DNA of 64,000 bases, taken from contig NZ_FMXK01000006.1 in NCBI RefSeq assembly GCF_900103635.1, positions 1 through 64,000 on the forward strand, given 5' to 3'. Shown piece after piece: positions 7,661 to 16,191 of this stretch. Source of the stretch: Butyrivibrio sp. INlla18. GTDB taxonomy: Bacteria > Bacillota > Clostridia > Lachnospirales > Lachnospiraceae. How positions within the stretch are numbered: the stretch's first letter is position 1; every line of letters begins with the position of its first letter. The translations under genes were made by a program, and so were the position numbers. The notes beneath the pieces were generated by a model, which saw only the letters and a list, made by a program, of their open reading frames with translations, made no database searches and was not told where the DNA came from.

Positions 7661-7958
7661 AGTATATCTTTATATCCTGCTTATGGCAGGAGTTACGTAT
7701 CTTATAAGGGCGCTGCCTCTGACACTTATCAGAAAAGAGATAAAGAGTCCCTTTATTAAGTCATTTTTGTATTATGTGCCTTATGCTACACTGGCAGCTA
7801 TGACGTTTCCAGGAATTTTATCTGCAACAGATCATTTATATTCAGCAATTGCTGGTTTTGTAGTTGCGCTTATTTTGGCTTTTGAAAAAAAGAGCCTTCT
7901 TACAGTTGCAGGTTTTGCCTGTATTACCGCCTTTGTTGTGGAATTGTTTTTAAGATGA
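7653..7958 (+). CDS. azlD: AzlD-family exporter small subunit
   Basis: A 101-residue membrane protein with about four hydrophobic segments and the conserved AzlD pattern TYLIRALPLTLIR. It forms the exporter with AzlC. The start at 7653 sits behind AAGGAGGAAGAGC and overlaps the azlC stop by 8 nt, showing translational coupling. An in-frame start at 7629 would overlap azlC further and lacks a ribosome binding site. Confidence 0.92.
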   Translation: MSRVYLYILLMAGVTYLIRALPLTLIRKEIKSPFIKSFLYYVPYATLAAMTFPGILSATDHLYSAIAGFVVALILAFEKKSLLTVAGFACITAFVVELFLR

Positions 7959-8007
7959 TATGCTATGAGGTAGTATTTTTATATTAGTTTTTTGATGCGA
8001 GGTAATT

Positions 8008-8553
8008 ATGCATATTGGAATGGGATATGACGTACATCGTCTGGTAGAAGATAGAGACCTTATCATCGGAGGAGTTAAGATTCCTTATGAAAAGGGATTA
8101 CTTGGACATTCAGATGCGGATGTTCTTTTACATGCTATAATGGATGCGCTCCTTGGAGCAGCTGCTCTTGGAGATATTGGCAAGCACTTCCCTGATACTG
8201 ATCCAAAGTATAAAGGTGCTGATTCAATAGCTCTTTTAAAAGAGGTTGGGAAGATGCTTGACGAAAACAGATTCCTAATTGAGAATATTGATGCTACTAT
8301 AATAGCTCAGGCTCCTAAGATGAGACCTTATATTGATGAAATGAGACAGAATATTGCTGATGCTCTTGGAATAGAGCTGTCTCAGATAAATGTTAAAGCT
8401 ACAACAGAAGAGGGACTTGGATTTACCGGTGAAGGACAGGGGATTTCCTCACAGGCAATATGTCTTTTGACAAGTCCAATTGAACTTCATGCTCAGAATG
8501 TTACCTTCCAGGCAGGTGAGCCAAAGGGCGGCTGCTGCGGAGGATGCCAGTAA
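8008..8553 (+). CDS. ispF: 2-C-methyl-D-erythritol 2,4-cyclodiphosphate synthase
   Basis: A 181-residue enzyme of the non-mevalonate isoprenoid pathway. It cyclises CDP-methylerythritol 2-phosphate, releasing CMP. The metal ligands Asp8, His10 and His42 are in GYDVH and [12 protein letters not shown], and HSDADVLLH is intact. The usual length is about 157 residues; this protein carries an extra tail of about 24 that ends GGCCGGCQ. That Cys/Gly tail is not part of the known fold. cysS starts 25 nt downstream, so the two are probably one operon with mrnC and rlmB. Confidence 0.95.
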   Translation: MHIGMGYDVHRLVEDRDLIIGGVKIPYEKGLLGHSDADVLLHAIMDALLGAAALGDIGKHFPDTDPKYKGADSIALLKEVGKMLDENRFLIENIDATIIAQAPKMRPYIDEMRQNIADALGIELSQINVKATTEEGLGFTGEGQGISSQAICLLTSPIELHAQNVTFQAGEPKGGCCGGCQ

Positions 8554-8578
8554 TAGAGGTAAAGGAGAAATAGACAAA

Positions 8579-10003
8579 ATGGCTCATGATTTTAACTTTT
8601 ACAATACCTTATCCAGAAAGGTAGAAGATTTTGTTCCAAAGGAAGCAGGAAAGGTAGCAATGTATACTTGCGGACCTACTGTTTATCACTATGCTCATAT
8701 CGGAAATATCCGTACATATATCATGCAGGATGCACTTATCAAGTCACTTGAGTATGCTGGATATGATGTTAAGCGTGTTATGAACATCACTGATGTTGGA
8801 CACCTTTCATCTGATGCTGATACTGGTGAAGACAAGATGCTTGCAGGTGCTAAGAGAGAACACAAGACAGTTATGGAAATCGCAAAGTTCTACACAGATG
8901 CTTTCTTTACTGACTTTGATGCAGTTGGCAACAAGCGTCCTGATGTGATCGAACCAGCTACAAACTGCATTCCTGAGTTTATCAACATGGTGCAGGTTCT
9001 TCTTGATAAGGGATTTGCTTATGTTGCAGGTGGTAACGTATATTTTGATACCAGCAAGCTTGATGATTACTATGTTTTCTCTTCTGAAGTAGAAAAAGAG
9101 CAGCTCCAGGTAGGTGTTCGTGATGATGTAGAAGAGGACGTAAATAAAAAGAATAAGACTGACTTTGTTCTTTGGTTTACAAAGTCTAAGTTTGAGGACC
9201 AGGCTCTTAAGTGGGACAGCCCATGGGGAGTTGGATATCCAGGCTGGCACATTGAGTGCTCATGCATTTCAATGAAGCACCTTGGAGAGTATATTGATAT
9301 TCACTGCGGCGGCGTAGATAATATCTTCCCTCACCACACCAATGAGATTGCACAGTCTGAGAGCTTCCTTGGACATAAGTGGTGCAACTACTGGTTCCAC
9401 AGCAACCACTTAAATGACAGAGCAGGCAAGATGAGTAAGTCAAAGGGTGCTGTTCTTACAGTATCTGTACTTAAAGAAAAAGGCTATGATCCACTTGCTT
9501 ACAGACTTTTCTGCTTACAGTCACATTATCGTAAACCTTTGGAATTCTCTTTTGATGCCCTTGACCAGGTGGCAGCTGTTTATAACAAGCTTGTAAAGAG
9601 AGTTTCTGAGCTCAAAGAGGATGGAGCAGTAGATGAGGCTGTTAAAGCTAAGTTTGAGGCTAGCTTCCTTGATGCTGTATCTAATGACCTTAATACTTCT
9701 ATGGCTATCACTGTTTTATATGATGCACTTAAGGCTGATACAAATGATGCAACCAAGCTTGCACTTGTTGAGAGCTTTGATAAGGTTCTTTCACTTGATC
9801 TTATTGGACATGCAAAGGCTCTTTCTGAGGGCGCTTCTGTAGATCCAGAGCTTGAGGCATATATTCTTGATGCTATTGCTCGCAGAACAGAGGCTAAAAA
9901 GGCAAAGGATTTTGCAACAGCTGATGCTATTCGCGACGAACTTCTTGCAAAGGGAGTAGAGATCAAGGATACAAGAGAAGGAGTAAAATGGCAGCTGGTT
10001 TAA
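8579..10003 (+). CDS. cysS: Cysteinyl-tRNA synthetase
   Basis: A 474-residue class I aminoacyl-tRNA synthetase that charges tRNA(Cys). The HIGN motif is at 40-43 and KMSKS in GKMSKSKGAV. Zinc ligands are Cys31 in TCGPTVY and the later GWHIECSCIS and HHTNE segments. The start at 8579 follows AAAGGAGAAA; a longer in-frame reading from 8480 overlaps ispF and is not credible. It overlaps mrnC by 16 nt. Confidence 0.97.
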   Translation: MAHDFNFYNTLSRKVEDFVPKEAGKVAMYTCGPTVYHYAHIGNIRTYIMQDALIKSLEYAGYDVKRVMNITDVGHLSSDADTGEDKMLAGAKREHKTVMEIAKFYTDAFFTDFDAVGNKRPDVIEPATNCIPEFINMVQVLLDKGFAYVAGGNVYFDTSKLDDYYVFSSEVEKEQLQVGVRDDVEEDVNKKNKTDFVLWFTKSKFEDQALKWDSPWGVGYPGWHIECSCISMKHLGEYIDIHCGGVDNIFPHHTNEIAQSESFLGHKWCNYWFHSNHLNDRAGKMSKSKGAVLTVSVLKEKGYDPLAYRLFCLQSHYRKPLEFSFDALDQVAAVYNKLVKRVSELKEDGAVDEAVKAKFEASFLDAVSNDLNTSMAITVLYDALKADTNDATKLALVESFDKVLSLDLIGHAKALSEGASVDPELEAYILDAIARRTEAKKAKDFATADAIRDELLAKGVEIKDTREGVKWQLV

Positions 10004-10425
10004 ATGATTATTTAAACGAACAGTTTAATATTAAGGCTCAGGATATCAGGACTTATTCACCTCTGACACTAGCATATATCGGAGATGCTATCTTTGATGT
10101 GATCATCAGGTCTATTTTGGTAAATAAGGGCAATACTGCAGTTAATAAGCTTCATACAAGGGCTAGTAGCATTGTTAAGGCGCCAACACAGGCTAAGATA
10201 GTAGCTGCCGTTATGGATGAGCTTACAGAGGATGAAAAAGATATCTATAGAAGAGGCCGTAACTCCAAGCCACATACCAAGGCCAAAAATGCCACTACTA
10301 TGGACTATTTAGAGGCTACAGGCTTTGAAGCGGTAATGGGCTATCTTTATCTTAAAAATGATATGGATAGAGCCTGCGCCCTGGTTAAACTTGGTATTGA
10401 GAAGCTTGAACTTGATATTCTATAA
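9988..10425 (+). CDS. mrnC: Mini-ribonuclease III
   Basis: A 145-residue RNase III catalytic domain without an RNA-binding domain, which trims 23S rRNA precursor ends in Firmicutes. The signature LAYIGDAIFDVIIRS is at about 28-42, and the second active-site region is TMDYLEATGFEAVMGYLYL. Its ATG follows AAGGAGTAAA inside the end of cysS (16-nt overlap). The order cysS-mrnC-rlmB is widely conserved. Confidence 0.94.
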   Translation: MAAGLNDYLNEQFNIKAQDIRTYSPLTLAYIGDAIFDVIIRSILVNKGNTAVNKLHTRASSIVKAPTQAKIVAAVMDELTEDEKDIYRRGRNSKPHTKAKNATTMDYLEATGFEAVMGYLYLKNDMDRACALVKLGIEKLELDIL

Positions 10426-10440
10426 AGATGAGGATTTACA

Positions 10441-11190
10441 ATGGAAGAAAATTTTGAGAGCAGAATTGTAGAAGGACGTAACGCCGTACTTGAAGCTTTT
10501 CGCTCAGGCAAGACAATAGACAGGCTCTTTATCCTTGATGGATGCAAGGATGGTCCTGTACAGACTATATTAAGAGAGGCCAAAAAACATAAGGATACTG
10601 TTATAAGCTTTGTTAAAAAAGAGCGCCTTGACCAGCTTTCTGAAACTGGCAAGCACCAGGGCGTAATTGCTTATGCTGCATCTTATGAATATGCTGAAGT
10701 AGAGGATATTCTAAAGAGAGCCAAGGACAAGAATGAGGATCCTTTTATCATTATTCTTGATAATATCGAAGATCCACATAATCTTGGTGCTATTATCCGT
10801 ACTGCTAACCTTGCTGGTGCTCATGGAGTTATCATTCCAAAGCACAGAGCAGTAGGACTTACTGCAACAGTAGCCAAGGCTTCAGCAGGAGCAATTAATT
10901 ACACACCAGTAGCTAAGGTTACTAACATTGCCCAGACTATTGAGGAATTAAAGGATAAGGGAATGTGGTTTGTCTGCGCAGATATGGGCGGAGAGACTAT
11001 GTACAAGCTTAATCTTAAGGGCTCTATAGGACTTGTTATTGGTAATGAAGGAAGCGGAGTTTCAAGACTTGTTAAGGAAAAGTGCGATATGATCGCATCA
11101 ATTCCTATGAAGGGAGATATTGATTCTCTTAATGCTTCTGTTGCAACTGGAGTTCTCGCTTTTGAGATTGTCAGACAAAGACTGAACTAA
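10441..11190 (+). CDS. rlmB: 23S rRNA (guanosine-2'-O-)methyltransferase, TrmH/SpoU family
   Basis: A 249-residue SPOUT methyltransferase with an N-terminal substrate-binding domain (VEGRNAVLEAFRSG) and the three TrmH motifs: NIEDPHNLGAIIRTA, GLVIGNEGSGVS and IPMKGDIDSLNASVATGV. The knot in the C-terminal part binds S-adenosylmethionine. It probably methylates G2251-equivalent in 23S rRNA. It lies 15 nt after mrnC and one base before sigH. Confidence 0.94.
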   Translation: MEENFESRIVEGRNAVLEAFRSGKTIDRLFILDGCKDGPVQTILREAKKHKDTVISFVKKERLDQLSETGKHQGVIAYAASYEYAEVEDILKRAKDKNEDPFIIILDNIEDPHNLGAIIRTANLAGAHGVIIPKHRAVGLTATVAKASAGAINYTPVAKVTNIAQTIEELKDKGMWFVCADMGGETMYKLNLKGSIGLVIGNEGSGVSRLVKEKCDMIASIPMKGDIDSLNASVATGVLAFEIVRQRLN

Positions 11191-11191
11191 T

Positions 11192-11815
11192 ATGAGTGAA
11201 AACAAGTTTAAAGATATTACAGATGAACAGCTTATCTTAAGGATCCATGATGGCAAAGAGACTGATGCGATCGATTATTGTATGAATAAGTACAAGAATC
11301 TGGTTAAAAAGAAGGCTGGTTCCATGTATATTCTTGGAGCAGACAGGGATGATCTGATCCAGGAGGGCATGATAGGGCTATTCAAAGCCATAAGAGATTA
11401 TGACATTGGTAGAGATGCCAGTTTTTTGACATTTGCGGACCTATGTATATCCAGGCAGATGTACTCAGCAATACAGGCTTCTGCCAGAAAAAAGCATGCT
11501 CCATTAAATAGCTACATTTCTCTGTATTCTAACAGAGATGGTGATGAAGATGATTCCGGATTATTAGAAAATGTCTTGGAATCAGATTCTAGCAATATAC
11601 CTGAGCAGCAGATCATTGATAAAGAAAACCTGATGGCTCTTGAAGAGGCAATAGACAAGGAGCTTAGTTCCTTGGAAAGACAGGTTTTAGATCTTTATAT
11701 TACGGGAATGAGTGTAAAAAAGATATCTGCCGTTCTTGGAAGAGATGAAAAGTCTACTGATAATGCTATGCAGAGAATAAGGCACAAGCTGAAAAAGTAT
11801 CTGGATAGGAAATGA
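11192..11815 (+). CDS. sigH: RNA polymerase sigma factor, SigH (Spo0H) type
   Basis: A 207-residue sigma-70 family factor with region 2 (DRDDLIQEGMIGLFKAIRDYD and the aromatic-rich FLTFADLCISRQMY) and region 4 (LSSLERQVLDLYITGMSVKKISAVLGRDEKSTDNAMQRIRHKL, quoted from its parts). Size and sequence match SigH, which in Bacillus drives early stationary-phase and competence genes. The ATG is one base after the rlmB stop and has no good Shine-Dalgarno, so it is likely translated by coupling. Competence genes comEA and comEC elsewhere in the window are possible targets, but this is not shown. Confidence 0.85.
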   Translation: MSENKFKDITDEQLILRIHDGKETDAIDYCMNKYKNLVKKKAGSMYILGADRDDLIQEGMIGLFKAIRDYDIGRDASFLTFADLCISRQMYSAIQASARKKHAPLNSYISLYSNRDGDEDDSGLLENVLESDSSNIPEQQIIDKENLMALEEAIDKELSSLERQVLDLYITGMSVKKISAVLGRDEKSTDNAMQRIRHKLKKYLDRK

Positions 11816-11824
11816 AAATAACCC

Positions 11825-11853
11825 TTGACTTTTATTTCTGGTAATGCTATATT
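11825..11853 (+). promoter_or_regulatory. Promoter of rpmE
   Basis: TTGACT (11825-11830), 17 nt, TATATT (11848-11853). The start would be near 11860, giving a leader of about 65 nt that begins with a small hairpin GCTGT-TGTT-ACAGC (11860-11873). That hairpin could be an L31 autoregulatory leader, but the match was not tested. Confidence 0.75.
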
Positions 11854-11924
11854 GATATAGCTGTTGTTACAGCGGTAACTATAGTTAATAAGAAGATTCT
11901 TTGTATATAGAGAGGTGAGAAGAG

Positions 11925-12131
11925 ATGAGACAGGATATTCAGCCAGAATTCCATCAGGCCACTGTTACTTGCAACTGCGGTAACACATTCACAGTTGGAT
12001 CAACAAAGAGTGAGATTCACGTAGAAATCTGCTCAAAGTGCCATCCATTCTATACTGGCCAGCAGAAGGCTACATCTGCTCGTGGACGTATTGATAAGTT
12101 CAACAAGAAATACGGCATGAACAACCAGTAA
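11925..12131 (+). CDS. rpmE: Ribosomal protein bL31, zinc-binding form
   Basis: A 68-residue 50S subunit protein. It is the zinc-bearing (C+) type, with Cys16-x-Cys18 and Cys36-x-x-Cys39, so it stores zinc and could be replaced by a C- paralogue in zinc starvation. The start follows AGAGAGGTGAG. It has its own promoter and terminator. Confidence 0.97.
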   Translation: MRQDIQPEFHQATVTCNCGNTFTVGSTKSEIHVEICSKCHPFYTGQQKATSARGRIDKFNKKYGMNNQ

Positions 12132-12154
12132 TTCATAGAAATGTAGAATAAGAG

Positions 12155-12190
12155 AGGTTGAGGCTAGGGCCTCAACCTTTTTCTTTTTCC
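12155..12190 (+). terminator. Terminator of rpmE
   Basis: AGGTTGAGGC (12155-12164) and GCCTCAACCT (12169-12178) form a 10-bp stem with loop TAGG, followed by a T-rich stretch. This is a strong intrinsic terminator between rpmE and the DUF1385 gene. Confidence 0.92.
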
Positions 12191-12212
12191 ATTATCTTAT
12201 GCAGAGGTGACT

Positions 12213-13271
12213 ATGAAAAAACGTAAAGTTAAGCATTACTCAGGAATTGGCGGACAGGCAGTTCTTGAAGGCGTAATGATGAGAAATAAGGATATGTATG
12301 CAGTTGCTGTCAGAAAGCCTGATGGTGATATTGCAGTGGAGATAGATGAGTACCATGGTATTGCTTATGGTAGCAAACTCCTTAACATACCTTTTATCAG
12401 GGGAATATTCGTTTTTATCGATTCTCTTATACTTGGACTTAAATCATTAAACTATTCTTCTTCATTTTATGAAGAAGAAAAAGAAAAGCCATCCAAACTT
12501 GATGAAGGACTTGATCAGGTTTCAGGTGGACACGAGGATACATTTCTTATGGTGGTTACAACACTTTTATCTTTTGTGTTTGCCATCGCGTTGTTTATGG
12601 TGCTTCCATATGCATTATCAGAAGTCCTTGCCAAGTTCGTAAGAAACACTTCTTTAATAGCTATTTTTGAGGGTGTTCTTCGTATTGTGATCTTCATTCT
12701 TTATATCCTTCTTATTTCCAGGATGAAAGATATCAAGAGACTTTTCCAGTATCATGGTGCTGAGCACAAGTGCATCAACTGTATTGAGAAGGGTAGACCT
12801 CTTACAGTAGGAAATGTCAGAAAGAGCTCAAGACTCCACAAGAGATGTGGAAGCAGCTTTATTCTTTTCGTAATGCTTGTTAGTATCGTACTTTTCTTCT
12901 TTATAAGAGTTGACTCTTATGTACTTAGAGTAGTGGTTAGAATAGCACTTATCCCTGTTATTTCTGGTATTTCTTATGAGATTATCAGACTTGCAGGTAG
13001 AACAGATTTCTTTTTAGTCAGTCTTATTTCTGCTCCAGGTTTATGGCTTCAGAAGCTTACAACCAAGGAGCCTGATGATAGCATGATAGAGGTTGCTATC
13101 AAGTCTGTTGAGGCTGTATTTGACTGGAAGCAGTATCTTAAGGACTCTTTTGGCTATGAGATCGATGATAGTTGGTTAAATGATGATGAGCCATCTTCTG
13201 ACAATGACGAGGATACAGATGACCTTGAACTCGAGTTAGAAGATAATACAGCTAGTAGTGATGAAGAGTAA
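12213..13271 (+). CDS. DUF1385 membrane protein
   Basis: A 352-residue protein with the DUF1385 start GIGGQAVLEGVMMR, membrane segments at about 110-140, 150-170, 215-230 and 240-255, and the conserved HGAEHKCINCIEKG between them. The tail is very acidic (DDEPSSDNDEDTDDLELE). The function is unknown; the gene commonly sits upstream of prmC-prfA in Clostridia. The ATG at 12213 follows AGAGGTGACT; a GTG at 12207 is the alternative. The His/Cys cluster hints at metal binding. Confidence 0.88.
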   Translation: MKKRKVKHYSGIGGQAVLEGVMMRNKDMYAVAVRKPDGDIAVEIDEYHGIAYGSKLLNIPFIRGIFVFIDSLILGLKSLNYSSSFYEEEKEKPSKLDEGLDQVSGGHEDTFLMVVTTLLSFVFAIALFMVLPYALSEVLAKFVRNTSLIAIFEGVLRIVIFILYILLISRMKDIKRLFQYHGAEHKCINCIEKGRPLTVGNVRKSSRLHKRCGSSFILFVMLVSIVLFFFIRVDSYVLRVVVRIALIPVISGISYEIIRLAGRTDFFLVSLISAPGLWLQKLTTKEPDDSMIEVAIKSVEAVFDWKQYLKDSFGYEIDDSWLNDDEPSSDNDEDTDDLELELEDNTASSDEE

Positions 13272-13277
13272 GTAATT

Positions 13278-14117
13278 ATGAATTACAAGGATTTGTTTGA
13301 AAAAGGAACAGATACTTTAGAGAGAGTCGGAATTCCAGAAGCTAAGTTGGATGCCCGACTCCTTTTGGAATACGTATGTAACACAGATCATAGCACTTTA
13401 TTTGCTCATCCAGATAGGGAGATATCTGACGAAGAAAATAGTAGATATCAGGAACTTATCGAAAGAAGATCCAAAAGAGAGCCAGTTGCTTATATTCTTG
13501 GAAAATGGGATTTTATGGGGCTTACATTTAAGGTCAATGAAAATGTACTTATTCCAGAGCAGGACACAGAAATACTGGTAGAAGAAGCTCTTAGATTCTT
13601 TGAAGATGGCATGAGAGTGCTGGATCTATGCACAGGTTCTGGATGTATCGCCCTTAGTCTTTTGAACTACACAAATAATACAAAGGCTGTATGTACAGAT
13701 ATTTCAGATGAGGCTATAGCTGTTGCCACAGAAAATGCGGCGCTCCTAGGTCTTGATGAAAGAACAAAGATCATAAGGACAGATCTTTTCCCAGCCAAGG
13801 GGGAGAAGTTTGATATAGTGGTCTCTAACCCACCTTATATCGCAAGCGATGTTATTGAGACACTTGCTCCTGAAGTAAAGGACTATGAGCCTAGGCTTGC
13901 TCTTGATGGGGACGCAGATGGACTTACATTCTATAGGAGGATCATAGATAATATCGGAGATTATCTGTATTCAAGCGGATATCTTTTTCTTGAGATCGGA
14001 TATGATCAGGCAGAGGCTGTCAAAGGCCTTATGGAAGCTAATGGTAAGTTTCATGATATCCAAGTCCTCAAAGATTATGCAGGCAATGACAGAGTCGTTA
14101 GTGCATGTTTTTATTAG
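13278..14117 (+). CDS. prmC: Release factor glutamine methyltransferase
   Basis: A 279-residue S-adenosylmethionine-dependent enzyme that methylates the GGQ glutamine of release factors. The SAM site is VLDLCTGSGCIALSL and the catalytic motif is NPPY (in VSNPPYIASD). It starts 6 nt after the DUF1385 gene and is followed by prfA, which encodes its substrate, a conserved pairing. Confidence 0.95.
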   Translation: MNYKDLFEKGTDTLERVGIPEAKLDARLLLEYVCNTDHSTLFAHPDREISDEENSRYQELIERRSKREPVAYILGKWDFMGLTFKVNENVLIPEQDTEILVEEALRFFEDGMRVLDLCTGSGCIALSLLNYTNNTKAVCTDISDEAIAVATENAALLGLDERTKIIRTDLFPAKGEKFDIVVSNPPYIASDVIETLAPEVKDYEPRLALDGDADGLTFYRRIIDNIGDYLYSSGYLFLEIGYDQAEAVKGLMEANGKFHDIQVLKDYAGNDRVVSACFY

Positions 14118-14165
14118 CTGTGAGGCTTAATGTGACAGTTAATACTAATATGCGAGGAAAAGACT

Positions 14166-15239
14166 ATGTTTGATAGATTAGAAGATATATTAAGACGTTT
14201 TGAGGATATTACTATGGAACTTAATGATCCAGCTGTTGTTTCGGATCAGAATAAGTTCAGGGACCTTATGAAAGAGCAAAAGAGCTTAGAGGCTCTTGTT
14301 GAGTGCTATACAGAATACAAGAAGTGCAAAGAGACTATAGAGGAATCTCTCGCTATGCTTGATGAGGAGTCAGATCCTGATATGAAGGAAATGCTAAGAG
14401 AAGAGCTTTCTGATGCTAAGGACAGGCTTCCTGAGATAGAAGGAAGGCTCAAGATCCTTCTTTTACCAAAGGATCCTAATGATGACAAAAATGTTATTGT
14501 TGAGATCAGAGCAGGCGTGGGCGGAGATGAGGCAGCTCTTTTTGCAGCTGATATGTACAGAGTATACACAAGATATGCTGAGAGACAGAACTGGCGAGTT
14601 GAGACCATGAGCTTAGAAGATATCGGTATTGGCGGTATCAAGGCTGTAAGCTTTATGATAAAGGGAAACGGAGCTTACTCCAGACTTAAGTTTGAAAGTG
14701 GTGTTCACAGAGTTCAGAGAATACCAGCTACTGAGTCAGGTGGACGTATACATACATCTGCCATCACTGTGGCTATCATGCCAGAAGTAGAAGATGTAGA
14801 AGTAGATATTGATATGAATGACTGCAAATTTGATGTATTTAGAGCGTCAGGAAATGGTGGACAGTGCGTCAATACTACGGACTCTGCTGTTAGACTTACA
14901 CATCTTCCTACAGGAATCGTTATTTCATGTCAGGATGAGAAGAGTCAGCAGCAAAACAAGGCTAAGGCTCTTAAGGTTCTGAGGGCCAAGCTCTATGAAA
15001 TGGAAGTTGCAAGACAGCATAACGATGAAGCAGAACTTAGACGTAGCCAGGTAGGAAGCGGAGACAGATCTGAGAAGATCAGAACTTACAATTTCCATCA
15101 GGGAAGAGTAACTGATCACAGAATCAATCTTACTCTCTACAAGATAGACCAGATCATGGATGGAGATATCGATGAACTTATTGATTCTCTTATTGCCGCT
15201 GATCAGGCTGAGAAGCTTACCACATTAAATTCAAATTGA
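14166..15239 (+). CDS. prfA: Peptide chain release factor 1
   Basis: A 357-residue factor that reads UAA and UAG and triggers peptide release. The stop-codon reading tripeptide PAT is at 187-189 and the GGQ motif at 231-233 in [13 protein letters not shown] rather than SPF marks it as RF1, not RF2. The ATG follows GCGAGGAAAAGACT. A promoter for the next gene lies only a few bases downstream. Confidence 0.96.
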   Translation: MFDRLEDILRRFEDITMELNDPAVVSDQNKFRDLMKEQKSLEALVECYTEYKKCKETIEESLAMLDEESDPDMKEMLREELSDAKDRLPEIEGRLKILLLPKDPNDDKNVIVEIRAGVGGDEAALFAADMYRVYTRYAERQNWRVETMSLEDIGIGGIKAVSFMIKGNGAYSRLKFESGVHRVQRIPATESGGRIHTSAITVAIMPEVEDVEVDIDMNDCKFDVFRASGNGGQCVNTTDSAVRLTHLPTGIVISCQDEKSQQQNKAKALKVLRAKLYEMEVARQHNDEAELRRSQVGSGDRSEKIRTYNFHQGRVTDHRINLTLYKIDQIMDGDIDELIDSLIAADQAEKLTTLNSN

Positions 15240-15243
15240 TATG

Positions 15244-15272
15244 TTGAAGCGTTATACCAAATGGTGTAAAAT
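15244..15272 (+). promoter_or_regulatory. Promoter of the HPt gene
   Basis: TTGAAG (15244-15249), 17 nt, TAAAAT (15267-15272), about 50 nt before the ATG at 15324. The HPt gene therefore has its own transcript. Confidence 0.6.
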
Positions 15273-15323
15273 TAATCTATGGTTGAGCGTTTTATAACAA
15301 TGTCATAAACAGGTGGGAGAGCT

Positions 15324-15683
15324 ATGGACGCTGGATTTAAAGCTGAACTAATTGAATGGGGCGTTGATTGGGATGAGATTCTTGACAGATTCATGGGTAA
15401 TGAAGACCTGATCGCCAAATTCATGTTTAAGTTTCTAAATGATCAGAGTATGAACGACCTTACCAAGTATCTTGGAGAAGGTAATGTTTCTGAGGCTTTT
15501 AAAGCAGTACATACTCTAAAGGGCGTAGGCGCCAATTTGGGACTTAAGGGATTTATTACTCCGGTTTGTGAGCTTACAGAGATATTAAGAGCGGGCTCTA
15601 TGGATGGTTATGAAGAGAAGTACAACCAGATAAAGCCCAAATACGACGCTCTTATTGCTATCTTGCAGAAATATAATACTTGA
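15324..15683 (+). CDS. Stand-alone histidine phosphotransfer (HPt) protein
   Basis: A 119-residue four-helix HPt domain. The phosphorylatable His63 is in AVHTLKGVGANLGL, the standard HxLKG(x)4 pattern. It would carry phosphate between a hybrid kinase and a response regulator in the cytoplasm. No hybrid kinase is adjacent, so its partners lie outside the window. The start follows GGTGGGAGAGCT. Confidence 0.9.
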   Translation: MDAGFKAELIEWGVDWDEILDRFMGNEDLIAKFMFKFLNDQSMNDLTKYLGEGNVSEAFKAVHTLKGVGANLGLKGFITPVCELTEILRAGSMDGYEEKYNQIKPKYDALIAILQKYNT

Positions 15684-15688
15684 GATGA

Positions 15689-16174
15689 TCAAAGAATATC
15701 GTTTGGAATATCATATGAATCTAAAAGGCTTGGGATATATTCATCCCAAGCCTTTTCTGCACTTTTATCAAGAGTAAAAAGGCTATAGGAGATTCCAGTA
15801 GTGATGATAACTTCTCCATTTGCAAAGCGAATATTGATGCCGAGGCTTACCTGATCAGGATTTAGACCGGCGTCGCTGTTTTTTAGAAGTTCTTCTTTTC
15901 TTTTGGAATCTAACTGAAGAACAAACTTAAAACCTAAAGGAGTTATCTTACCTTTGATGAGCTCTAAAGCGATAGGACGGATAGTAGACCATTTAGAATA
16001 ATCTGTATCTGGAAGCTCGCCGTCTTGATAGAACTCTTTATTGATTTTGCCATCGATATGAAAGGTGTTATAGGTATCTATCGTGGCTTCTGTTACAAGG
16101 AAATCATCAAAAGCTTCTGTGGTGAGAAGCTTAGCCATAAATACTTTTTGCTGCTTTACTTTTAGTGCGATCAT
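15689..16174 (-). CDS. DUF5721-like protein
   Basis: A 161-residue soluble protein of alternating strands and helices that resembles the uncharacterised DUF5721 family of Lachnospiraceae. It starts MIALKVKQQKVFMAKLL and shows a C-terminal ANGEVIITTGISYSLFTLDKSAEKAW region. No catalytic motif is apparent. It is downstream of the DegV gene with an 17-nt gap and probably shares its transcript. Its 3' end contains the terminator of the convergent HPt gene. Confidence 0.75.
   Translation of the reverse strand: MIALKVKQQKVFMAKLLTTEAFDDFLVTEATIDTYNTFHIDGKINKEFYQDGELPDTDYSKWSTIRPIALELIKGKITPLGFKFVLQLDSKRKEELLKNSDAGLNPDQVSLGINIRFANGEVIITTGISYSLFTLDKSAEKAWDEYIPSLLDSYDIPNDIL
15723..15760 (+). terminator. 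Terminator of the HPt gene, inside a convergent gene
   Basis: AAAAGGCTTGGGA (15723-15735) pairs with TCCCAAGCCTTTT (15744-15756). On the plus strand it ends in TTTT, so it should stop the HPt transcript. It lies within the last codons of the DUF5721-like gene on the other strand. Confidence 0.8.
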
Positions 16175-16191
16175 TTATTTCTCCGGTATGA

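Noticed and set aside
8480-8578. N-terminal extension of cysS overlapping ispF
   Set aside because: It reads through ispF in another frame. The family start MAHDFNFYNTL with AAAGGAGAAA lies at 8579.
9580-9966. A 128-codon minus-strand frame inside cysS
   Set aside because: It is an antisense shadow of cysS, Ser/Ala-rich because of the codons opposite, without a ribosome binding site.
11860-11924. A ribosomal protein L31 autoregulatory leader
   Set aside because: Only one small hairpin is visible; without a covariance search it cannot be separated from an ordinary leader, so it is mentioned but not listed as a feature.
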